Source of the DNA: Ctena decussata
Taxonomy: Eukaryota > Mollusca > Bivalvia > Lucinida > Lucinidae
Reading direction: 5' to 3'
Assembly (NCBI GenBank): GCA_963989385.1
Contig: OZ022499.1
Span: 34,402,993-34,466,992, forward strand
Length of the DNA stretch: 64,000 nt
The first letter of the stretch is position 1, and each line of letters begins with the position of its first letter. The notes beneath the pieces are model-generated. The model was given only the letters and a program-made list of their open reading frames with translations, ran no database searches and was not told the DNA's origin. The translations under genes were made by a program, and so were the position numbers. Shown piece after piece: positions 38,201 to 50,200 of this stretch.

Positions 38201-41200
38201 TTATGTTTTATTTTACCGTTGCTGATGTGAATTTGTTGCTATGGCAACTTAGAGTTTCCACAAACTTACAATGGGGAAATTGGAAATTGCATTTGTTTCT
38301 GTGTTACTGCAGTTATTTTGATAAAGCTTTACAGAAATGTTTCTGGAGTAGTCCTCTACCAGCCATATGAATTTTGCCTAAATCCCTGATTTTGATTGGT
38401 TGCCATGGCAACCGAAAGGCAAGATTTTCATTTTTTTATTGCTGTTGGGCATGTGGTTTTGTTGCTGTTTTTCCAACATAACCTCAGTGCTCAGGTGAGC
38501 GATATAGGGCCATTGGCCCTCTGGTTTTTGGCATGTTATTCATGCATCAGCATCTTCAGCTAGTTAGAATCCCTACGCTAAACCGACCAAAATCAAACAT
38601 AAATTACGAATATACCTCATTGGGCGGGATAACACAGGTGTGGAAACAGAGTAATACGGCTCAGTGTCTTTGAAAGAGCTCCAGAATACAGTATGAGCAT
38701 AAATTCAGATTTTAAAGTTTGGTGTTTATAATCTCCAAGGTATACCAAGCCAAATTAAGTAAAACAGCCTGTCAGACTACCTCTTTTCTTCTTGTCTTTA
38801 TGATGTAAAGTGACCTACCCTTGGTAAACAAGCTCCGTGCTCAGCCTTGTGGCTCTTTGCTCAACGATTTATGAGTACACTTACCCGACTACCCATGCTA
38901 TATGCGTTGCCACGTAGCCAGTCTGTTCGGGATGAAAAAGACCTGTATGAGCTTCAGTTTACTGTCAGATCCTGATACTTTAGATTGTACATTATACATG
39001 TGAAGTGATTAATAAAATGAGCCGCTACACAACAAAACCAACAATGTGGTTGTGAGCCAAGCGAGGACTCAGATAAGCCTGGGCAGCCACCCAGTTTGAT
39101 CAAACTCTTTGTTAAGTGCTCAGAGGGTAGCTAAGGGTCTAGGCTACCTCAATGCGGACAGCAAAGGCCCTGATCAGACTGGGCAGATGCCTAGGCCGAT
39201 GTGAGTCTGCACTAGGCTCACAACCACATTGTTGGTTTTGTCATGTTGCGGCTCAAATATTGTTTAACTAATGCATGTAGTAAAAAATTTGGCCCAGTAA
39301 TCATACAGTCTGCATAGTATTTTCTCTTAAGCCATTGAATTTAGACAACAAAGTAAATTTACATTCATATTATACATTGTAAGCGTTCTAAGCATCAGGA
39401 AAAGTATGCCATAGTGAGAAGAATATAATGTAGAGCCAGGCTGCTCTTCGATGAGAAGTATGATGAGTTTTGCATCTGCATTATTGACCATCACACAACA
39501 GGCTATCTTTAAAGCGCAATGTACTTATTCAGGTATTAGTGATTGCCCTACAGAGGTTTAGAAGGGTGCTGCACCCTTCTGACTTTTGGCCTTACCCTTC
39601 TGACTTTTGGCCTTACCTTTCTGCCATCCTTTTGTGGAAGGTTATTTCATTCATAGTAGTGTCATTATCTGAGGTAATGATCAGCAGTGTTCTCCCCAGA
39701 AATTTCAGAAGGCATGTCGCTTTTAGCACAAATATCAGATTTTGACTTGTTGATCAATTTTTTAAATCCTTAATATAGCAATATTTTGTCAAAATTAGCC
39801 TAAATTTACATTAAAAATAATTTATTGATGGTCTTTAATGCATTTAAAACAATTTTACTCGCTAAGGAATGAAAATAATAGCACTTTAATGAATTTTCAT
39901 TGGAAATTAAGGCCTGTTGCAAAGGTAATTTGAAGAGGAAGGCATGTTGCAAGCGACATGTCCTAATGGTCTGGGGAGATCCCTGGATCAGAAAATGATT
40001 GTCTCAGTATTGGGGGATAGTGCCTGTTTTTGCAATAAGCAGCTTTCTATGTGTAAAAAGCGATTTTTGTTATGCAAAAATCTTTTGCTTCTTGCAAAAG
40101 CAAGGTGTTTATTTTGTTAGAGACTGTTAATACCCTTAGTTAAATTGTCTTTGAAAGTAATAGTTTCAGAAAAGTGCCCCTCAGAGAGTATGTCCTGCGC
40201 TAACAGTTCCCTTTTTCCTGGCCAGCACCCTGCCCTTTTTAGCTTGCCTGAACAAAGTTCAGGAAGAGCTATTGCACTACCCCCGGCGTCGGGGTCAGCG
40301 GCGGCGTTGGCATCAGCCTCAGCGTTGGTGGCAGCGTCGGCAAAATGTTAAAGTTTTACAATAAAGTTTTTTATGTGATGGGCAAGGCGCTGTCAGACGC
40401 GCTATCCTGGCCCTGTGACAGGTCTTGTTTAGGCTAGGGGAAACACTAAATATAATGTCAAGTTGGAGAAATCTAATAAAAATAGATACTTAACCCTTAA
40501 TGCGCCAAATAGCAGACGACAAAATTTACGTTTGCACAATTTCATAAAATGCTTTGTCCAAGCGATATCATATTGAGAATTCAAACACAAGAGGGCAAAC
40601 AGTGTAGATTCAGATGAGGTGGCTCATTATGAGCCACCTTATCTGGATCTACACTGTTTGCCAATTCAACAATTTTAGATTTTGGTGCTTTAAGGGTTAA
40701 TGTTAATGGTATTACATCTGTACATTGAGTTATCGTGAAAATTAAGTTACATGGAAACCACAGTTTTTTCTGCCATTTTCACAATGGGAGATAGCTTTTG
40801 TGACTACCTGTTTGCTTCCTTGGTGACAAAACCCTGCACGAAACGGCCTACTTGTATCCGAGTAGTTCTCGTCATTTTTTTCTAACAGTTTCCTGTTTTC
40901 TCCCAAACAAGCAGGTTTTCTTTCAGTTTGCGGTAGTTGTGAATTGTGTACCTAATAACTCTGGTTTCGACACTCACGTCATCAATTTATTTATAGAATT
41001 GAACCTCAGGGAGCGATCATTATTTGATATGCTATCACGCACAGACAACGTCAGGTCCAGAAGCAGTTCTCGTCATGTTGCTTTTGAGCTCGATTTTAGA
41101 ATAAATATAAAACCCATTTTTGCTGTTGTTCCTATATAATGATTTTTGACATCTTATTCATGTAACAAAGTCCGTTCGTATGCCGAATGCTCTCAATTTT

Positions 41201-44200
41201 TTAATGAGGTCACAGCAGACGAAAACAAACACAAAACTGAGACGAAGAGTTTGTCTTGTTCACGAGGCTGCTGAAAAACGATAAATAATGACTGGGCCAG
41301 GTTTGCTATTTTAATATTTTTGTGTTTTTCCTGCAATGCTGACTTACATTAGGAATTCGTTTGCAAAGTAGACACAATATTGGAAAACCTGACCCAATTA
41401 AGAGAGGTCAGCACGTGGCTTGAACGTGCTCACGTGAATGCCCCTGACGTAATCATGCGACTTGGCGAATCCAAAAGAGAAAAACGGCATATATATATAC
41501 ACAGCTCGATATCTTGATAAGTTTTTGCACTAGTTTGACCAAATGTATCATAAACTTAGGATTAAGGCAGTTGAAGCGACGAAAAAATACGCGACAAACT
41601 CGTTTTAAGCGGAATGACGAGAACTACTAGCTGACGAGATCTACTCTGATACGAGTACTCTTAAAAGAAAGAATTTGCTCCAAAAGGAGCAAATTCTTTC
41701 CTTAAAGGAAGGAATTCGCTCCTTTTAGAAAGAATTTGCTCCAAAAGGAGTTTACCCCATTGATAAGGGAGGCAAAATGAAAACTTCAATAGTAAGTCTG
41801 AATTTGGACTTTTGAAGAGTCTGTCTAATCATTTGATACCTTTTCGGTTGCCCACCTGGTACAGTGGACCCTCTTTACAACAAGGCCATTGGTTCCCAAA
41901 CATTTTGATGTTAAACTGAAATTATTTGATACCTTTTCGGTTGCCCACCTAGTACAGTGGACCCTCTTTACAACAACGCCATTGGTTCCCAAATATTTCG
42001 AAGTTAAACTGAATTTGCTGTTATAGAGAATACATCTTTTGAAAAATAAAGCCATTTTGTGCATATCAAAATGATGTTGTAAAGAATTTCACTGTTGTAA
42101 TGAGTGTCGTTATAAAGAGGGTTGACTGTAGATTATTAATGCCAGAAATGAAGTGTTCATGAGATTAAGTGTGTGTTAGAAACAAAGGTGGACTTTCTTT
42201 CTAGGTTTGGCAGCCAGTCTTGGAATGGGAGCTCTGACTGAAGTTACGAAGAAGTCTCTAGGCTTTAAGAAAGAAGGTAAATATTGTTAACTATAAATCA
42301 AATGAGCCGCGACACAAGAAAACCAACAAAGTGGTTGTGCGCACAGCACAGACTCTGATCAGCATGGGCATCAGCCCAGTCTGATCAAAGTCTTCGCTAA
42401 GGGCTTAAAGGGTAGCTACAGGTCTAAGCTAGCTCCATGCGGACAGCGAAGACTCTGATCAGACTGGGCGGATGCCCAGGCTGATCTGAGTCTGCGCTGG
42501 GCGCACAACCACTTTGTTGGTTTTGTCATGTCGCGGCTCAAATGTATTTTTAGAGCAGTGTTGAAACTTTGGGATAACAATAGCCGTATAAAGCAATATG
42601 AATGCCCAGCATGTGTTTTCATGGAGAATCATACAGGCCACAAATTGTGAGAATAAGCCTTTAAAATATTTCTGCTTTAAAGCTGTATAGAGCTTGGTAG
42701 TAGTAGATGTTTATTCAGAGATAATTTTTATAGATACCCATATATAACTGTCTGCTTTTCGGTAGGACCATCTCGGCTTGGAACCTATTTCGATAAATTG
42801 CAGATGAATTTAAAGCTTTTGTATTTCTGTATTTTTTTTTTAACTCAAACTATAAGGAAGGATTTTGATATGTTTTTTTTTTTTTTTTTTTTTTTAACTT
42901 TTCTGACAAGATTGTTACACCAGTATACGGTTTCCTCCAAGATAATGGACATTATAAAGTAGAAAAGTTTTTGCCTGCCTATTCAATGGCACTCATTCCA
43001 CTTTAGCACTAGAGTTGAGTCAGTATGCATGGATATATTGTGATATGGTACTATAGCTTTTATTGATGCTTCACAATTCTTGAACAATGGTCTTTGGCAT
43101 ACAAATAGGCTTTCAGCTTGTTTTTTTTGCAATGCAACTTCTTAATTGTTATGACTTTCTGTGGCTAACCTGTTAAGAGCTCTGTTTCTAGAGGTGACCA
43201 CCTGGGTATGGCAGAAGGTTGGATAATTTTATATAAAACATGATGAAAGTGTATCTTCTTTAAGTGGCATTATGCTGAAAACGTAAGGGGTCAAACAAAT
43301 ACAGTTGAACTTCAATGGCTCGAACAGGCTTGGGACCAAGAAAATTAATTCCAGCCAAGGGTAGTTCTAGCCATCCAGGGTTAGTTTCTATATAAAGTGA
43401 CCTCTGGGGAACCAAGATTGAGTTCTAGCCAGGCAGGATAAACGAGCCATCAGGGTTGGAGCCATTGAAGTTCTACTGTATGCTATTACAAGAGTATGGT
43501 GATTCTTTATTTTATGATGATACCCAACTCTAGCCAGCATAAAATAAAAAATTTGTCAGATGGTATTTGGTATTTCCATCTCTTCAAATGGGATCTTTCT
43601 TAAGGTTAGAATTGGCTCTACTTGGGCAACAAATTCTTTCCATGAAGAGTAAACCGTAGAGAGGGAGGCTAATTCATCCAGGGTCAGAGTGACCTCCCTT
43701 GGCTGTCACAGCCAAGGGAGGTCACTCTGACTCTGGATGAGGTTAATACATCCTGGGCCAGAGTGATGTCCCTTGGCTGTGACAGCCACTCTGACCCTGG
43801 ATGTATTTGTGTGTATCCATTCACCTGTAATATTTTCAGATGTTGAAAAATCCATCATGAGCAATAATCCATTCCTGACTGAGGCCAATATGAACAAAAT
43901 AGTTGACACACTGTGCAGGGTGAGAGGTGCAGCTCTCAAGCTTGGACAGATGCTTAGTTTACAAGGTTTGTTTGTTTATTTTTACTATATTTGCCTATTA
44001 TACTCAAACAAGTTGTCCATGAAAACATTGTTGACGTGGAAGCAGGAGCAGTCTGGTCAGGCTTTGCATTGTTTGCTGACAGTTGTTAAAGATTCTGACA
44101 GAATAAATAGACTGGTCCAAATTCAGAAGAGTGCATATTAGGTTTGGTTATGATGTCCAGGGCTGGGTTGTTCAAAACTAACATCCTTGTTAGTGAACGA

Positions 44201-47200
44201 GAAGTTAAAATTTGAAAAGTTAATATCTCAGATATGCCAATATGATTTTTTGCAAAAATGTGAGAAGCTTTTGCATTGCAAAAGCTTCTCACATGTTTAC
44301 CACAAAAAATATTCAGTGTATTTGGCTGTAAAGTCGTAAAACAATAATTTGACCTCTTAACTAGCTCTTTAGGCTAATGATGCTTTGAATGGACGGATGG
44401 ATGACTTTACGATTTTACGTCCTTTTCAACAGTATTTCAGTCATATCAGGACGATGGGAATGTGATAATGACAGGCTGTGTGCAATGTAACCTCGTTTAC
44501 GGTAGGAAAGATTCTCGCTTCAAGCGGGACTCGAACCTGGGTCCGCTAGATCAGTAGGCCAGTGCTTATCCCACTGAGCTACCGGGGCTCCAATGATGCT
44601 TTGAACAACTGGGCCCAGATATTGAGGGTAAATAATGTTTCTAGAGTCATGAAGCTTTGCATCTCCTTGATTGGATGTAGATATTCAGTTTGAGGAATTT
44701 TCTAACACAGTATACTTTTAGAGGCAGTAGAAAATTACAGAACTTTATCCTGCATTAAATGACACCAAGCTGTTCAGAAAGAAGGAAAAATCAAGAAACC
44801 AGGGTTTCTGCAAAGTGATAGAGGAGTGTTAATCAAAGTGAATACCACAACCAGAAAGCTTGCAAACAGTGCAGACCCAGTTCAGATGCTGCAAAAAGCA
44901 GCATCTGATCAGGATCTACACTGTTTGCTTACAGGAATTTCTATGCAAAATACAATAAAAGTGAAAATAATAACCAGAAGCCCCTAAAACTAGAAATAGA
45001 CTCATCCAAATGATAAAGATGGACAATTCCACTAGTTGACAGAGGGTTAAACTACATACACATATGGATACATTATGTTCTTTTCATATGTTTACAGATG
45101 ACTCATTAGTTAGCAAAGATCTTCAAAGAATATTGGAGAGAGTTAGACAGAGTGCTGACTTCATGCCCACATGGCAGATGGAGGTATGTTAAAGTCTGGT
45201 AGATGTCTGTCAGGATTGTTGGGATGTTTTCATAGAACTTGACAAAAATCAAAATTTTATGTAGAAGTAGATGTACATGTATGTGCATGATAAATAAACA
45301 TGCCCTCTATAATGTTTTTAAATCATTCTTCTCTCATTTTATTCTGTACAAATTCAGGGCAAATAAAATAACTTTCAACATGCTTAGCCCAGTTTTTTAT
45401 TGTCCAATGTATAGAAGACAGGCAAACCGTTTTTCATGCTGTGAAGCCTGAGTCTGAGTTGCCTTTCTATCATAATTATTCCAGGAAGGTCATATAAATG
45501 AGCACTATCTTCTTTCCACATAAAAAAGTTTTATTTATTTTAGGTGTCCCAATTTTTAGAATGTTTATGGTACCAATTGAGCCATGACACAAGAAAAACA
45601 ACATGTGGTTGTGTGCCCAGCACAGACTCAGATCAGCCTGGGCAGTCGCCAAGTTTGATCAGACTCTTCATTAAGTGCTCAAAGGGTAGCTTAGGGTCTA
45701 AGCTACCTCCATGCGGACAGGAAGACTGATCAGCCTGGGCAGATGCCCAGGCTGATCTGAGTCTGTGCTGGGTGTACAACCACTTTGTTGGTTTTGTAGT
45801 GTCGCGGTTCATTTTAGTAGTGTTATAATGAGTCTGCACTATATTATCCTCTTGACCTTGATTTTCAGAAAGTTTTAACGAGCTCTTTTGGCCCTGACTG
45901 GCGAGACAAAGTGGCGAGTTTTGATGAGAAACCATTTGCGGCAGCCTCAATAGGTCAGGTCCACAAGGCAGTGTTGCATGATGGGAGAGAGGTAGCCATG
46001 AAAATACAGGTAAGCTGTTTCTCACCCTTTCATCACAAAATATCCTATATGGCTCTTCCATCTTGGAATTAGGACAAGCCCATTATTTAGAAACGGGATA
46101 ATTGAAAAAAATTGCTAACAGAAAATGGCGGATCCTGATGAGATAGCTCAAATTGAGTTATTTCATCATGAGCTTTATTTGGTCTTCCAAATGGTAGATT
46201 AAGGTGTATGGGTACAACACCATGTTTTTTTTTGCCATTTACAAAGGGAAACAACTTGTCTGGCTTCCTGTTTGCTTCCCTGGATGACAGAGCCCTTCCG
46301 AAATGGGGTCTACTCTCAAAGGGAAAAAGTACATGTAATGCTCTTAGGTGAGCAAGTTCATTCCTTCATGAGTTGACTTCCATCGGAAAGAGTGGCAAAA
46401 AATTAAATTGAGAAGTTGCTTCCCCTGAAAGCATATCCTTATCACCTTAAAGAAAACAGCCCTGAAAGTAAAAAAACAAAGCATGCAAGAATATAGCTAT
46501 ATTCACAGTCCTATTTGATTTTGACTGTCATTATAAGATCCTGAGTTGCTCACACGGTGATTTCAATCTTCAGAAAAAATATTCAAGGACAACTTTAGTG
46601 AAATTAAAGAAATGCAAACTAAAGAATAGGTAAAAGCAAGATAGAACATTGGTTTCATGGGGAGAAAATATCTAAGACTGTACCAACAAATTTGGGAACA
46701 CAAACAACAAATTTGGGAACACAAACATACAGTGTTAGAATGAAGACACAGATAATCAAAGGATATGAAACAGAGGATCTTACATGAAATTCAATGCTCA
46801 TTATGTCTCCCCCCTTCAGGGTCGGGAGACATATTATTTTTCCCCGGGCGTCTGTCCGTCCGTCTGTCCGTCTGTCTGTCACAGATCGTGTCCGTTCTAT
46901 AACTTGAAAACGGCTCAAGCTATATTCGCGAAACTTCATATAAATATCAATCAACATGAGACGACGTGCAGAGTGCAAGAATGGTAACTCTGGCATTTAT
47001 ACTTTTTGAGTTATTTCCCTTGGAACTTAGTCCATCACAAAATTGTGTTTCAATCGTGTCCGTTCTATAACTTGAAAACCGCTCAAGCTATATTCGCGAA
47101 ACTTCATATAAATATCAATCAACATGAGACGACGTGCAGAGTGCAAGAATGGTAACTCTGGCATTTATACTTTTTGAGTTATTTCCCTTGGAACTTAGTC

Positions 47201-50200
47201 CATCACAAAATTGTGTTTCAATCGTGTCCGTTCTATAACTTGAAAACCGCTCAAGCTATATTCGCGAAACTTCATATAAATATCAATCAACGTGAGACGA
47301 CGTGCAGAGTTCAAGAATGGTAACTCTGGCATTTATACTTTTTGAGTTATTTCCCTTGGAACTTAGTCCATCACAAAATTGTGTTTCAATCGTGTCCGTT
47401 CTATAACTTGAAAACCGCTCAAGCTATATTCGCGAAACTTCATATAAATATCAATCAACGTGAGACGACGTGCAGAGTTCAAGAATGGTAACTCTGGCAT
47501 TTATACTTTTTGAGTTATTTCCCTTGGAACTTAGTCCATCACAAAATTGTGTTTCAATCGTGTCCGTTCTATATTTTGAAAACCGCTCAAGCTATATTCG
47601 CAAAACTTCATATAAATATCAATCAACACGAGACGGCGTGCAAAGTGCAAGAATGGTAACTCTGGCATTTATACTTTTCGAATTATTTCCCTTGGAACTT
47701 AGTCCATCACAAAATTGTGTTTCAATTGTGTCCACTCTGTAACTTGAAAACTGCTCAAGCTTTATTCATGAAACTTCATACAAATATCAATCAACATGAG
47801 GCAATGTGCAGAGTGCACAAATGGTAACTCTGGCATTTATACTTTTTGAGTTATTTCCCTTGGAACTTAGTCCATTACAAAATTGTGTTTCAATCGTGTC
47901 CGTTCTATAACTTGAAAACCGCTCAAGCTATATTCGCAAACATTCATATAAATATCAATCAACGTGAGACGACGTGCAGAGTTCAAGAATGGTAACTCTG
48001 GCATTTATACTTTTTGAGTTATTTCCCTTGGAACTTAGTCCATCACAAAATTGTGTTTCAATCGTGTCCGTTCTATAACTTGAAAACCGCTCAAGCTATA
48101 TTCGCGAAACTTCATATAAATATCAATCAACATGAGACGACGTGCAGAGTGCAAGAATGGTAACTCTGGCATTTATACTTTTTGAGTTATTTCCCTTGGA
48201 ACTTAGTCCATCACAAAATTGTGTTTCAATCGTGTCCGTTCTATAACTTGAAAACCGCTCAAGCTATATTCGCGAAACTTCATATAAATATCAATCAACG
48301 TGAGACGACGTGCAGAGTTCAAGAATGGTAACTCTGGCATTTATACTTTTTGAGTTATTTCCCATGGAACTTAGTCCATCACAAAATTGTGTTTCAATTG
48401 TGTCCGTTCTATAACCTGAAAACCGCTCAAGCTATATTCGCAAAACTTCATATAAATATCAATCAACATGAGTCGGTGTGCATAGTGCAAGAATGGTAAC
48501 TCTGGCATTTATACTTTTTGAATTATTTCCCTTGGAACTTAGTCCATCACAAAATTGTGTTTCAATTGTGTCCACTCTGTAACTTGAAAACTGCTCAAGC
48601 TTTATTCATGAAACTTCATACAAATATCAATCAACATGAGGCGATGTGCAGAGTGCACAAATGGTAACTCTGGCGTTTATACTTTTTGAGTTATTTCCCT
48701 TGGAACTTTGTCCATCACAAAATTGCGTCTCAGTCGAGTCCGTCTATAACTTTAAAACCATTCAAGCTATATTCATGAAAGTTCATACAAATATCAGTCA
48801 ACATCAGACGACGTGCAGAATGCACTCTGGCGTTTATACTTTTTGAGTTATTTCCCTTGGAACTTTGTCCATCACAAAATTGCGTCTATGTCGAGTCCGT
48901 CTATAACTTTAAAACCATTCAAGCTATATTCATGAAAGTTCATACAAATATCAATCAACATCAGACGACGTGCAGAATGCAAGAACCATAACTTTAGCAT
49001 TTATACTTCTTGAGTTATTTCCCTTAGAACTTTGTCAGTCACAAAATTGTGTCTCAGTTGTGTCTGCTCTATAACTTGAAAACCGTTCAAGCTATATTCA
49101 CGAAACTTCATACAAATATCAATCAACATTAGAAGAATTGCATAGTGCAAAAACCATAACTCTTGCATTTATACTTCTTGAGTTATTTCCCTTGGACCTT
49201 TGTCAGTCACAAAATCGTGTCTCAATCGCTTTATTACTTGAAAACCGGACAAGCTATATTCACAAAACTTCATACAAATGTCAGTCAACACTAGACAACC
49301 TGCAGAGCACAGCATTTATACTATTTGAGTTATTTCCCTTGGAACTTTGTCATTGACAAAATTGTGTCTCAATCGTCTAAGCTCTATAACTTGAAAACCG
49401 TTTAAGCTATATTCATGAAACTTCATACAAATATCAGTCAACATATAAATAGACGACGTGCAGAGCACTGTAACTCTTGCATTTATATTTTTTGACAAAA
49501 ACTAAATATGAATATCAGTCAACATTACATGACATGCAGAGCATAACAACTATAACTCTTGCATTTATACTGTTTACTTATTATGAATCCCTGCTTCAGG
49601 GTAGGGAAACATATTGTTTTTCCCTTGGCGTCTTAATGACTGATCCTTTTGACATCAAAAAGGGGGGAGACATCTGTTTTTTCGTAGGAAAACAATTCTA
49701 GTGTATTATTGAATTTCTTAAATGATAAGATGCAAGCGATAACAAGCCTCTTATAGGTTTTCCCCAAGGAGGTTAATAAATTCAATAATACAGGAGCACG
49801 AATGCATGATTCTCTTTATAATATGACACTAGCTCGCATTTTATTAGCAAATTTTGCACTAAAATGTCACAATTTCACCATTAGAAAGCGCGATGTAATT
49901 TGCATATCTAATTCACTAGTTGATTATCGTTTTTTAATGCATGGCTTTATTACACTCTCAGATGCGATGTCATATGATAAAATAAAATAAAGTAATAATG
50001 TGTAAAAAATTGTTTCAGTATTTTAGTGCAGTCTATTTATGGAATGAATGCTATTTTTTAAACATTTACTGAAGTATAAACTACATCAGGTCACGAGCAA
50101 AGTAAGTGAACCCCGAAGGGGCCTGATGTAGATTTATACTTTAGTAAACGTTTAAAAAATAGAGTATATTCCTTATATTTATATTATTAAATGATGCTTT

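Noticed and set aside
40145..40351. Ala/Ser-rich frame resembling a structural protein
   Set aside because: It is the ggcgttgg microsatellite of a short pearl-like element.
40852..41139. 95-codon frame inside COQ8 intron 3
   Set aside because: No domain, no splice context and no repeat relation; length is compatible with chance.
46887..49570. CRISPR-like array of regular repeats
   Set aside because: The units are contiguous 168-bp tandem repeats with no spacers, in a eukaryotic intron.
47470..49701. Frames reading [19 protein letters not shown] repeats
   Set aside because: Translations of the 168-bp tandem core; 168 is divisible by three, so frames persist by chance.
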